From positions 87,045-151,044 of the forward strand of contig JBBAPK010000001.1 of assembly GCA_040400875.1 (NCBI GenBank): 64,000 nt of DNA, in the 5' to 3' direction. The translations under genes and the position numbers were made by a program. Numbering within the stretch: the first letter of the stretch is position 1; the number at the start of each line of letters is the position of its first letter. This DNA comes from PBB1 sp040400875 (GTDB taxonomy: Bacteria > Pseudomonadota > Gammaproteobacteria > Burkholderiales > Burkholderiaceae_C). Under the pieces are notes generated by a model. The model was not told the DNA's origin, did no database searches, and saw only the letters and a list, made by a program, of their open reading frames with translations. Shown here in pieces: positions 1 through 8,860 of the stretch.

Positions 1-246
1 TTGAGTGTTCTCCATCACATGAGGGGTTGATGAGCCGCGCTGGCGGGGCTTCGAATGTGCCCCCGACGTCTCAGGGCACAAGCGAGAGGAATCGTAGCCG
101 CTGTCTCGGGCGTTGAGAAGCCTGTTTCATAGGAGAAACCCTCTTTCTTGCGGCTCGGCCCGCAGTTTTTTAGCTCCCAGGCCTGCGCGGCGGCATGGCC
201 CGGGCGCAAAGCACTCGCGAAAGGGCTCGCGGGTTATTCTTGCCTG
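1..246. other. Leader region before the holin-like gene, no gene recognised
   Basis: No convincing coding region or RNA gene was found here. The open frames that cross it are short and do not resemble a protein family. The open frame of the next gene extends back to a TTG at 148, but those residues do not look like a membrane protein and the ATG at 247 begins the hydrophobic sequence. A GGGGC...GCCCC arm around 45-65 encloses TTCGAAT, but its loop is too long for a tRNA T-arm. Confidence 0.5.
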
Positions 247-603
247 ATGAAAATCATCGTTCGTTGGCTGCTGCTGGCGGCCGCCTTGCTGCTGGTCGAT
301 TACCTGTACTCGGGCGTGTCCGTCAAGAGCTTTGGCGCGGCCATGATCGCCGCGCTGGTGCTGGGCCTGCTCAACTCCTTGCTGCGGCCTATCCTGGTGC
401 TGCTCACGCTGCCGGTCACGCTGCTCACGCTGGGTTTGTTTCTGTTCGTGATCAACGCGCTGATGTTCTATTTCGCAGCCCACCTGCTCGACGGCTTTCA
501 AGTCGACAGCTTCACGGCCGCGCTGGTCGGCTCGCTGCTCTACAGCCTGTGCGGCGTGGTAATCGACACGGCGATGGAGCGGCTGTTCAGACGCGGCGAT
601 TGA
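247..603 (+). CDS. Phage holin family protein (DUF360/YvlD-like, four TM)
   Basis: A 118-residue integral membrane protein of the Phage_holin_4_2 family (YvlD-like). The name is historical: most chromosomal members are ordinary inner-membrane proteins of unknown role, not lysis proteins. Four hydrophobic segments fill nearly the whole chain, starting with the LLLAAALLLVDYLYSG region and ending near GSLLYSLCGVVIDTAM, followed by a short charged tail RLFRRGD. The conserved LLRPILVLLTLPVTLLTLGL stretch (about residues 42-61) is typical. The ATG at 247 was chosen because upstream residues are not hydrophobic; no strong ribosome binding site precedes it. It converges on pbpC with 9 bases between stops. 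No prophage genes are nearby, so a lysis role is unlikely. Confidence 0.85.
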   Translation: MKIIVRWLLLAAALLLVDYLYSGVSVKSFGAAMIAALVLGLLNSLLRPILVLLTLPVTLLTLGLFLFVINALMFYFAAHLLDGFQVDSFTAALVGSLLYSLCGVVIDTAMERLFRRGD

Positions 604-612
604 AGCTCGCCC

Positions 613-2799
613 TCAAGGCCGCAGCGCAGCGGTCTTCAGGCCGGCCCCGCGCACTTCGAAGCGCACCGTGTGCACCACGCTGCCGCGGCCTGCACGCAAA
701 ACCAATTCGTGCCGCCCGGGCCACGGCGCCCAGCTGATGCGGCTGCCCCGCCCCACCACCTTGCCGTCGAGCAGCCAGGTGCCCGCCTCGCCCTCAAAGA
801 CGATCTTTTGCACCTGCGGCGGCATGTCGGGATCCAGCGCGTAGATGCTGCCGCTGCGAGGCGAGCGGATGCCAAAGGCGCCGGCAGCGATCGCCGTGGG
901 TCGGCCGGGCGTCGGCTCGGTGCCGGCCAGCGCCAGCTCGTCACGCGGCGGCTCCAGATCGGCCTCGAAGCGCGCGCGATAGCGCACCACGCCAGATGGC
1001 AGCGCGGCACGCTTGGCCGGCACGGCCTCATGCAAGTGCTGCATCACCACACGCCACACCGGCGCCGCGCCGCTGACGCCGCTCACGTCGTGCATGGGCT
1101 CGCCGCTGGCGTTGCCGACCCACACGCCCACGGTGTAGCGGTCGCTGTAGCCAATGCACCAGTTGTCACGCAGGTCCTTGCTGGTGCCGGTCTTCACCGC
1201 CACCGGGCCGCGCAGCGCGAGCGGACTGTCGAGCCCGAAGGTGAGCACCCGCGCGTTGTTGTCTGACAGGATGTCGGTGACGAGATAGGTCGCCGCCGCG
1301 CTGGCCACACGCCTGCCGGCCGAGGGTCTGGCCGCAGTCGCGTTCGCGTCGGCGCGGGCCGCAGGGCGCAAGCGGGTCGGCGAGAGCACGCCGCCATGGG
1401 CCAGCGCGCGATAGGAGTTGGTCAAGGCGAGCAAGGTCACATCGGCGCTGCCCAGCGCGAGCGAGTCGCCGTAGTAGCCGCCACTTTCGGGCAGCGCCAG
1501 GCCGAACGCATTGAGCCGCGCCCACAGCGCGTCGGCACCCAGCATCGCGCCCACGCGCACGGCCGGCACATTCAGGCTGGCACCCAGCGCGGTGCGCGCG
1601 CTCACCCAGCCCTTGAAGCCGCGGTCGTAGTTCTGCGGCAGGTACAGCCCCGACGCGGTGGCCAGCTGCGCGGGCGAGTCGTCGATCAGGCTGGCCGGCG
1701 TGATCAGCCGCTGCTCGAAGGCCAGGCCATAGACAAAGGGCTTGAGCGTGGAGCCGGGTTGGCGGCGCGCCAGCACGCCATCGACCTGCGCCGCATCCGA
1801 CAGATCGCCGCTGGAGCCGACCCAGGCCAGCACCTCGCCGCTGGCGTTGTCGAGCACCAGCACCGCGCCGTCTTCCACGTTGCGACCGCTGAGTTCGGCG
1901 AGTTGCTGGCGCAGGGCTTCGCGTGCGATGCGCTGCAAAGGCGCGTCGATGCTGGTCGTGAGCCTTGCCGGTGCGGGCTTCATGCCGGCCAGCACCTGGC
2001 GGGAAAAATGCGGTGCGAGCTGTTCACCCAGCGCCGGCGCGCCGCGCCGCGTCAGCGCGTCTTGCACCAGCGATGCGACGCCCACGCAGGACGCGCCTTG
2101 CGCTTGCAGCACACCGCAGCTGCGTTGCGTGACCACCGTGGCACTGGCGTTCGGTCCGCGCAGCAGCGCTGCGGCGACGGCGGCCTCCAGCGTGTCAAGC
2201 CCGCTGGCGTGCTTGCCGAACAGCGTTTGCGACAGCGCATTGATGCCCACCAGCTCGCCGCGCCACGGCACGCGATTGACATAGGCCTCAAGGATCTGCG
2301 ATTTGCTCCAGCTCGCCTCGAGTTCGCGCGCGGTGGCGATCTGGCCGAGCTTCTGCCCCACGCTGCGCCCGCCGGCGGGCCGCTGCAAGTCGTCGTCGAG
2401 CAGGCCGGCGAGCTGCATCGTGAGCGTCGAGGCGCCCCGGGTGCGGGTATTCCAGGCATTGCTCCAGGCGCTGTGCGCGAGCGCGCCCCAGTCGACGCCG
2501 CTGTGGCTGTAGAAGTCGCGGTCTTCGCTGAGGACGATGGCGTGCAGCAGCGCCGGCGACATCTCGGACAGCGGCAGCCACGCCAGCCGGCGCACCGTCA
2601 TGTCGGTGCGCAGCGTCTGGATGGGCGTGCCGTGGCGGTCGAGCAGCGTGGTGTCGGACGGCCGGTGGGCCGCACGCACCGACTTGAAACTCGGCACGGC
2701 CGCCGAAGCCGCGCCAGCCGTACCAGCCGCGCCCGCCGCCAGCAACACCGCCAGCATCAGCCCCAGCGGCCAGCAGCGACGCGCGCACAGCGCTCGCAT
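613..2799 (-). CDS. pbpC: Penicillin-binding protein 1C
   Basis: A bifunctional class A peptidoglycan synthase of the PBP1C subfamily, 728 residues, anchored in the inner membrane with its catalytic domains in the periplasm. An N-terminal hydrophobic segment (about 10-35) precedes a GT51 glycosyltransferase domain with the catalytic-Glu motif SEDRDF (E92) and the GASTLTMQL motif at 122-130. The transpeptidase domain has STLK (S350), SLN (about 408-410) and KTGTS (536-540). A C-terminal BiPBP_C domain follows. The ATG at 2799 is preferred over an adjacent TTG because it gives a TGATG overlap with the stop of the alpha-2-macroglobulin gene. The pair pbpC plus bacterial alpha-2-macroglobulin is a known association: the macroglobulin guards the periplasm and PBP1C is thought to repair the wall. 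Confidence 0.96.
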   Translation of the reverse strand: MRALCARRCWPLGLMLAVLLAAGAAGTAGAASAAVPSFKSVRAAHRPSDTTLLDRHGTPIQTLRTDMTVRRLAWLPLSEMSPALLHAIVLSEDRDFYSHSGVDWGALAHSAWSNAWNTRTRGASTLTMQLAGLLDDDLQRPAGGRSVGQKLGQIATARELEASWSKSQILEAYVNRVPWRGELVGINALSQTLFGKHASGLDTLEAAVAAALLRGPNASATVVTQRSCGVLQAQGASCVGVASLVQDALTRRGAPALGEQLAPHFSRQVLAGMKPAPARLTTSIDAPLQRIAREALRQQLAELSGRNVEDGAVLVLDNASGEVLAWVGSSGDLSDAAQVDGVLARRQPGSTLKPFVYGLAFEQRLITPASLIDDSPAQLATASGLYLPQNYDRGFKGWVSARTALGASLNVPAVRVGAMLGADALWARLNAFGLALPESGGYYGDSLALGSADVTLLALTNSYRALAHGGVLSPTRLRPAARADANATAARPSAGRRVASAAATYLVTDILSDNNARVLTFGLDSPLALRGPVAVKTGTSKDLRDNWCIGYSDRYTVGVWVGNASGEPMHDVSGVSGAAPVWRVVMQHLHEAVPAKRAALPSGVVRYRARFEADLEPPRDELALAGTEPTPGRPTAIAAGAFGIRSPRSGSIYALDPDMPPQVQKIVFEGEAGTWLLDGKVVGRGSRISWAPWPGRHELVLRAGRGSVVHTVRFEVRGAGLKTAALRP

Positions 2800-5700
2800 C
2801 AAGGCACCACGTCGATCGCCGCGTTGGGCAACTCGCCAAAGGATTCGGGCGCGTACATCGCCTCGATGCGCGTGGGCGGCAAGGCAAAGCGACCCACGCT
2901 GTTCAGCCGCAGCGTGTACTCGAGCACGTGGCGCCCGCGCGGCATGTGGGCGTAGTAGCGGCGGAAGGCCTCGACGCTGCGCTCGTCGTAGGCGACGCTG
3001 GCACTTGAGGCGGCGGCATCGTCACCCCCGGCCACGACAGCACCGGCCGCGATGGCGCTGTCACGACCCATCCCCGAGCCCAGCAGCGCCGCGCCACCGG
3101 GCACCGGATCGCTCACCACCACCCAGCTCATGTCGGCCTGCGCATCGATCTCCAGCCGCACGCGCAGCACGTCGCCGCGCGACCAGCGCGACGCTTCCTT
3201 GCGCGACACCGCGATCAGGCTGCGCTTGACGCCGTAGCCCGCGCGGATCGGCTGCGTGATCGCCACGGCCGCCAGGCTTTGCACCGAAAGCCACGGCGCG
3301 CCGCTGCCTTGCTGGCGCGCCGACAAGGTCGCTGCAGCCTCGGGCCAGGGCAGCGTGAGGCTGCCGCCGTCAGGCTGCTTGGCCCAGTCAAACGTGGCGG
3401 GCGGCTGCGCTGTCGACGAACCCGAGACACCCAGCCGCAGCTCGCTGATGCCGGTGACAGGCTGCGACTCGAGCTTCGCTGCAAAGCGATCGAGCGCGAT
3501 GGCACCCCACAGGTTGGCGGTGGTGGTCGACCACGCGCCCTCGCGCTGCCGGCCCAGGGTGCCCACCACCATGCGCGGCAGGTCGTCGCGCCAGGCGGGT
3601 TCGTCCATCACGGCCAGGATCAGCCGTGCCGCGTTGGCATCGGCGTTGTCCATCAGCCACCACCAGTTGTCACCCGCCTCGTCGCTGAACTTCAGCGTGG
3701 TGCCGCCTAGCACCAGACGGCTGCGCAAGATCTGCTGCGCCTGCTCGATGCGCTGCGGCAGCTCGCCCATGGCCAGGTTCTGGGCGCGCATTCGACGCAG
3801 CAGGTTCAGCCAATCGATCACGGCAGCGGTGGGCCAGGCGTTGGGCGTGAGCGCGATCGAACCCAGCATGCGCGGCTGCGCCCGGCCGTATCGCGCGAGC
3901 GCATCAAGCGCGGCCAGCTTGCGCACCGCAAGGTTGCTGGACTGCGCCGAAGCCGGGGCCCACGGCCTGCGATCGATGCGCCCTTCGACGAAAGCCGCGA
4001 GCCCATCGAGCATCGCATTGCGGGTCGCCTCGGGCAGCGCGAAGCCGGCCTCTTGCGCAGCGGCGATCAGTTGCGCGGTGAGGCGGTCGTTGCCCGCCGG
4101 GGCTTCACCGGCACGCGCCGGAAAGTAGTTGGCCAGGCCGTCGGCATCGAGGTAGGTGGGCAGCACATCGACCACCTCGGCCCAGCGCGCCGCATCGTGC
4201 AGGCCGATCGCCTTGGCCGCCTTTTGTTCGAGACAGCCAAACGGGTAGGTCTCGAAGTAGCGGCGCAGGCCCGGCAGCGCGCTGCCGAGTCGGGGCTGCA
4301 GACCCACGCGCACGCCACCGCGCTTGACGCCAGTCTCAGGCAGTGAACCGCTCGGCGCGGCCACCGGCAACGAGTAGGCGCCGTCGAGCCGCGCCAGCGT
4401 GGCCTGCATCACGCGCGTGGGCACGGCCTCGGTCACCCGCTGCGTGAGCTTGACGCGGTCCTTCGCCGCAGCCGCAGCATCACCCGCAACGCTCAGCGAT
4501 TCGACCGCCGCATCCCACACGATGCTTGACGCGTCCACCGGCACGCTCACCGGCCAGCCGATCTCGCGGGCCGCACCGGCGGCAAGCACCACATCCTGCG
4601 CGGCGAAGGCCAGCGGCGGGCCTGCAGCGGCCTCGTCGCGATTGACCGCACCGGCCAGCGTGGCGCGCACCTTCATCTCGCGCGCCGTGGTGTTGCGCAG
4701 CGTCAGCGTCGCATTGAAGCTGTCACCGCCACGCACCAGCGGCGGCAGCCCCGGCAGCAACTGCAGGTCCTGCGTCACACGCACCGTAGTGCTGCCGGTG
4801 CCGAAGGTGGCGATCCCCGCGCCCGGCGGCCCGTCGGCGATCGCGACCAGTCTGAAGCGGGTGAGCGAATCGTTGAGCGGCACTTCGATGCGGGCCTCGC
4901 CCTTGGCGTCGAGCTTGACCGTGGCCTGCCACAGCAGCAGCGTGTCGAACAGCTCGCGCGTGCCGCCGCGACCGCCGCCGCCGCCAGCGGCCACCGCCTT
5001 GCGGCCGTAGTGACGCCGGCCAATGATTTCGCCTTGCGCGGTGCTGGTCTCAACACCCCAGGCGCGCTTGCGCATCATCGCGTTGAGCAGGTTCCACGAT
5101 TCATTGGGCTTCAGTTCGAGCAGGCTTTCATCGACTGCGGCGAACGTCACTTCGGTGCCGGCCAGAGGCGCGCCGGTGGCCTTGCCGCCGGCCACGGACT
5201 GCGTGACCTGGATGTGCGCCTGCACCTTCTGCCGCACCGCGTACTGAGCCCGGTCGGTGCTCACCTTCACCGTGAGCTCATGCGCGGCGATGCCCACCTG
5301 CAGCGCGGCCACGCCGAACTTGAACGAGGGCTTGGACAGATCGACCATGGCGGTGGGCGAGTGGTACTCGCGGCCGTCGTACCAGAACGAGCGCGCCCAG
5401 CTCAGCGGCTCGCGCCAGCCCCAGGTGAACAGCGAATACCAAGGCACCTCGCTGATGCGCCCGCGCAGCACCAGCACGCTGACGTACACATTGGGCCCCC
5501 ACGACTTGTCGATCTTCAGCTCGACGGTCGGGTCGCGGCCGCGCAGCGTGACCACGCGGGTGTCGATGAGACCTTCACGTTCGACGCTGACCAGCGCGGT
5601 CGCCTCGCGGTAGGGCATGCGCACCTGCAGCCGCGCGGTATCGCCGGGCTCGTAGCGCGACTTTTCGGGCAGCACGTCGATGCGGTCGTCGTTGTCCTGC

Positions 5701-8700
5701 GCGAACCACAGCTCGCCCTGCCGCGTCACCCACACGCCGGTGGCTGCTTGCGCCGGATGACCTGCGGCGTCCTTCGCCTGCGCGATCAGCTCGATCTGCC
5801 CGAGCGTGTTGATCTGCGCATCGCACGCCAGCGCGCCGCGCTCGTCGGTGATGCCGCTGCACAGCACGCCGAGCTCCTTCAGCTCGGTGCGGTTGTCGTA
5901 GGCGTAGAAGCCGCCGACGATGCGGGTGCGGCTGCTCAGGGTCTGCGACAGCCGGCCGCGCACCTCAACGCTCTGACGGCCGATCGGCCGACCGCGCGTG
6001 TCGAGCGCGACCACGTCGAACCTGACCGAGCCCTGCTCGCTGGCCCACGAACGCGACTTGATGCCCAGCACCACGGCGCTCGGCCACAGGTCGATGCGGC
6101 TGGTGATGGTCTGCGTCTGGCCGTTGGGGTCGAGGTAGCTGAGCTCGCTGTGCAGCTGGGACGCGCGGGTGATGGCCGGCAGGTTCTTCAGCGTCACCGT
6201 GGCCGCGCCGTTGGCGTCGGTGAGCGCCGCGAGCTTGTCGGCGACCAGCCGATCGACCGGCGCGGCCTGGGCATCGTCGTCGGGGCCGTTGGACGGCTGC
6301 ACCTCGTTGGGCGGCGTGAAGTTGTAGCCCTCGTAGCCAGCAAATTCCACGATGCGCGGCTTGAGCAGCGCCGAGACCTGCGCCGGCGAGTTGGCCATCG
6401 CGCCGCCCGACAGGTGCGTCATCTGCACGCCCAGCGGCAGCTCACGGGGTGCGATCGGCACCTGGGCCGGTGCACTCAGGCGCGCATCGACCAGCGGCAC
6501 GCTGAACTCCTCGACCCGGAAACTGCCGCTGAACCAATTGGCCTGGCTGCGCTCATCGACGCCTTCGCGCTCCAGCCACACGTCGTACTGGCCCAGCTTG
6601 GCCGCCGGCGGAATGGCCCAGCTGGCCAGCGCATTGCGCGCGCCGTTCCACACCAGCGGCTGCACCACCTGCTGGCCGCTGCCCTGGTGGACGATCTTCA
6701 TGCGCGTGGGCAGCTCGGCTGGCTTCCACGGCGCCAGACCGTTCAAGGTTTCGGCGCGCAAAAAGTGCTTCATCGACACCGTTTCGCCCGCTCTCAGCAG
6801 CGTACGGTCAAACACTGTGTGCGCCACCGAATCGCGCTGCGGGTTGCGGCTGGTGGGCTGGTTGAAGCGCCACGGCTCGATGCCCTGATGCCAGTTGCTG
6901 AACACGAAAGCGGTGTCGACCGGGCTGCCGGGGCGTGACGCGTCGGCCTTGCGTGCGCTGACGAAATAGGCGTCATCGCCGATGCACTCGGCGGGCTGCG
7001 GCCCGAGGGCCTGGGGCACCAGGGCCAGACCACGCGCATCGGTGCGCCCCGACCACAGCGGCTTGCCACGGCAGTCGCTGATCGCCACATCGGCGGCTTC
7101 GACAGGACGACCACGGTCCAGCGAGGTCACCCACACCGCGCTGTTCTCGCGACCGATCTTGGCGTGCACGCCCAGGTTGGTGACCAGCGCGCCGGTGCGC
7201 ACATACATCGGCGCCTGCGGATCGAGCAGGGCCTGTCCGAGCCGGCCCGATTCGACCTCGATCACATGGAAGCCCGGCTCGGTCAGTGGAATGCCCACCA
7301 CCTCGAACGGCCGCGGATCGCCGCCTTGCAACTGCGGCAAATCGAGCCGCCGGGCAGCCGCATCGGTCTTCAGCAGCGACAGCGTGCGCGTTTGAACCCA
7401 GCGATCCACCTGGATGCGGTAGGTGCGGCCACGGCCATCCATGTTCGACACGGTGGTCGTCCACTGGTCCTTGGGCAAGCCGGCGTCGCGCGCGCTGATC
7501 TGGGTTTCGTGAAACCGGCGCACCTTGGCGTACCAAGCCAGGATGTCGATATCGGTTTGCAAGCGGCGCACGCGCACTGCCCCCTGGCTCGCGGCCGGGC
7601 GCAGATCGCCTTGCACATGACGCAGCGTGAGCGGCAGCAGCGGCGGCGTGGTCGTCGAACCCGGCGCGTCGACGTAGCGCTCGACGATGCCAAACGGCGC
7701 TGCCGAGAACTTGGCCATCGGCGGTGCGTCGCCAGTGGCCACCTTCATAGGGAAGGCATCGGCATTGGCCAGCGGCCGCCCGGTGGTGTCTTTCAGTCCG
7801 GCAGGCAGCGTCAGCGTGTAGACGGCGTTTTCAGCCACGCGCAGCGCCAGCGTGACGGCCTGGACCTCGGTCGACTTGTCGTCAGGATCGTGCAGCGGCG
7901 CGATCGACTGGCCGTTGGCGCTCACCAGGCGAACCTGCTTGGCGAGCTGGCGCTCGAGTGGCGCCGAAAAGCGCAAGGTGAGCGGGCGTATCGGCAGGCA
8001 AGGCGCACCCGCGCGCTCGCGCTCGCAGGAAAACTCGGCGCTGAATTTCGGCCGCACCTTGAAGGCAAAACGCTGCTCGCTGCGAGTGACGACACGCGGG
8101 TTGGCGGCTGCCGCAATGCCTTGGCCCCACACCACGCGCACCTCGGTGTCGGCGGGCAGGGCGCGCGGGCAGCTCAGCACCAGCAGCTTGGCCTGCCGCT
8201 CGGCTTCAAGCTTGGCGTCTTTCAGCGCACGCGGTCCGGTGGCCTTGAGGATCTGCTCGCGCAGCGAGCCGGCCACGATGCGCACGGGCAGGCGCTCGCC
8301 AATGCCGTCGACCTCGCACCAGGTGCGCTCGGACACGCTGCGCTCGGTGGCCGCACCGTTGAGCGCGAACACGAAATGCTGGTCTTCCTCGATCTGCGCG
8401 CCGTCGTAAGGCTGCGGATACAGCACCATGGGCCCGCCAGTGCTGAACTGAAAACGGGTGTTGCCGGCAAGCGCACCGGCTGCGGGCAGCGGCTTCCAGT
8501 CGGCTCGCGCCTGCACGCTGCAATTCACGCCGGGTGGCAGCGGCTGATCAAAGTCGAACACCCAGCTGCGATCGCTGGTCCAGCGTCCGCTGTGCGCCGT
8601 GGCCGACTGCGGCGCGCCCACGCAGCTGAGCGTCACCGGGTCGGGCAAGCTCGGCTCGCCGAACGGCACCACGGCCTGCGCAAAGCTGATGGCCACCTGC

Positions 8701-8813
8701 GCGACCTGAGCGACCTCGCCTTGCGGGCTCATGCTGCGGATGGCGGCCGCCTGAGCCCAGCCTGCCCACAGTGCCAGCAGCACCCAAGCAGCATTGCGCG
8801 TTGTCACACCCAT
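2799..8813 (-). CDS. Bacterial alpha-2-macroglobulin (thioester type)
   Basis: A 2004-residue secreted protease trap of the bacterial alpha-2-macroglobulin family, equivalent to E. coli YfhM rather than YfaS because the thioester motif is present: CLEQ in the YPFGCLEQKAA segment (Cys near residue 1527, codon at 4233-4235). The N-terminus MGVTTRNAAWVLLALWAGWA followed by QAAAI looks like a Sec signal peptide ending AQAAA; no lipobox cysteine is seen, unlike E. coli YfhM, which is a lipoprotein. MG-type beta domains occupy the first two thirds, with a glycine-rich bait-like stretch GGGGGRGGTRELFDT near residue 1280, then the alpha-helical thioester domain and a C-terminal receptor-like domain. 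It is the upstream partner of pbpC with a one-base stop/start overlap. Confidence 0.95.
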   Translation of the reverse strand: MGVTTRNAAWVLLALWAGWAQAAAIRSMSPQGEVAQVAQVAISFAQAVVPFGEPSLPDPVTLSCVGAPQSATAHSGRWTSDRSWVFDFDQPLPPGVNCSVQARADWKPLPAAGALAGNTRFQFSTGGPMVLYPQPYDGAQIEEDQHFVFALNGAATERSVSERTWCEVDGIGERLPVRIVAGSLREQILKATGPRALKDAKLEAERQAKLLVLSCPRALPADTEVRVVWGQGIAAAANPRVVTRSEQRFAFKVRPKFSAEFSCERERAGAPCLPIRPLTLRFSAPLERQLAKQVRLVSANGQSIAPLHDPDDKSTEVQAVTLALRVAENAVYTLTLPAGLKDTTGRPLANADAFPMKVATGDAPPMAKFSAAPFGIVERYVDAPGSTTTPPLLPLTLRHVQGDLRPAASQGAVRVRRLQTDIDILAWYAKVRRFHETQISARDAGLPKDQWTTTVSNMDGRGRTYRIQVDRWVQTRTLSLLKTDAAARRLDLPQLQGGDPRPFEVVGIPLTEPGFHVIEVESGRLGQALLDPQAPMYVRTGALVTNLGVHAKIGRENSAVWVTSLDRGRPVEAADVAISDCRGKPLWSGRTDARGLALVPQALGPQPAECIGDDAYFVSARKADASRPGSPVDTAFVFSNWHQGIEPWRFNQPTSRNPQRDSVAHTVFDRTLLRAGETVSMKHFLRAETLNGLAPWKPAELPTRMKIVHQGSGQQVVQPLVWNGARNALASWAIPPAAKLGQYDVWLEREGVDERSQANWFSGSFRVEEFSVPLVDARLSAPAQVPIAPRELPLGVQMTHLSGGAMANSPAQVSALLKPRIVEFAGYEGYNFTPPNEVQPSNGPDDDAQAAPVDRLVADKLAALTDANGAATVTLKNLPAITRASQLHSELSYLDPNGQTQTITSRIDLWPSAVVLGIKSRSWASEQGSVRFDVVALDTRGRPIGRQSVEVRGRLSQTLSSRTRIVGGFYAYDNRTELKELGVLCSGITDERGALACDAQINTLGQIELIAQAKDAAGHPAQAATGVWVTRQGELWFAQDNDDRIDVLPEKSRYEPGDTARLQVRMPYREATALVSVEREGLIDTRVVTLRGRDPTVELKIDKSWGPNVYVSVLVLRGRISEVPWYSLFTWGWREPLSWARSFWYDGREYHSPTAMVDLSKPSFKFGVAALQVGIAAHELTVKVSTDRAQYAVRQKVQAHIQVTQSVAGGKATGAPLAGTEVTFAAVDESLLELKPNESWNLLNAMMRKRAWGVETSTAQGEIIGRRHYGRKAVAAGGGGGRGGTRELFDTLLLWQATVKLDAKGEARIEVPLNDSLTRFRLVAIADGPPGAGIATFGTGSTTVRVTQDLQLLPGLPPLVRGGDSFNATLTLRNTTAREMKVRATLAGAVNRDEAAAGPPLAFAAQDVVLAAGAAREIGWPVSVPVDASSIVWDAAVESLSVAGDAAAAAKDRVKLTQRVTEAVPTRVMQATLARLDGAYSLPVAAPSGSLPETGVKRGGVRVGLQPRLGSALPGLRRYFETYPFGCLEQKAAKAIGLHDAARWAEVVDVLPTYLDADGLANYFPARAGEAPAGNDRLTAQLIAAAQEAGFALPEATRNAMLDGLAAFVEGRIDRRPWAPASAQSSNLAVRKLAALDALARYGRAQPRMLGSIALTPNAWPTAAVIDWLNLLRRMRAQNLAMGELPQRIEQAQQILRSRLVLGGTTLKFSDEAGDNWWWLMDNADANAARLILAVMDEPAWRDDLPRMVVGTLGRQREGAWSTTTANLWGAIALDRFAAKLESQPVTGISELRLGVSGSSTAQPPATFDWAKQPDGGSLTLPWPEAAATLSARQQGSGAPWLSVQSLAAVAITQPIRAGYGVKRSLIAVSRKEASRWSRGDVLRVRLEIDAQADMSWVVVSDPVPGGAALLGSGMGRDSAIAAGAVVAGGDDAAASSASVAYDERSVEAFRRYYAHMPRGRHVLEYTLRLNSVGRFALPPTRIEAMYAPESFGELPNAAIDVVP

Positions 8814-8860
8814 GTCGGCCCCTGTAGCGAGTCTGCGGGCAGTCTAGCGGCGCGAAGTGG

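Noticed and set aside
44..68. tRNA T-arm-like hairpin around TTCGAAT
   Set aside because: The loop is nine bases rather than seven and no acceptor stem, anticodon arm or CCA end can be found.
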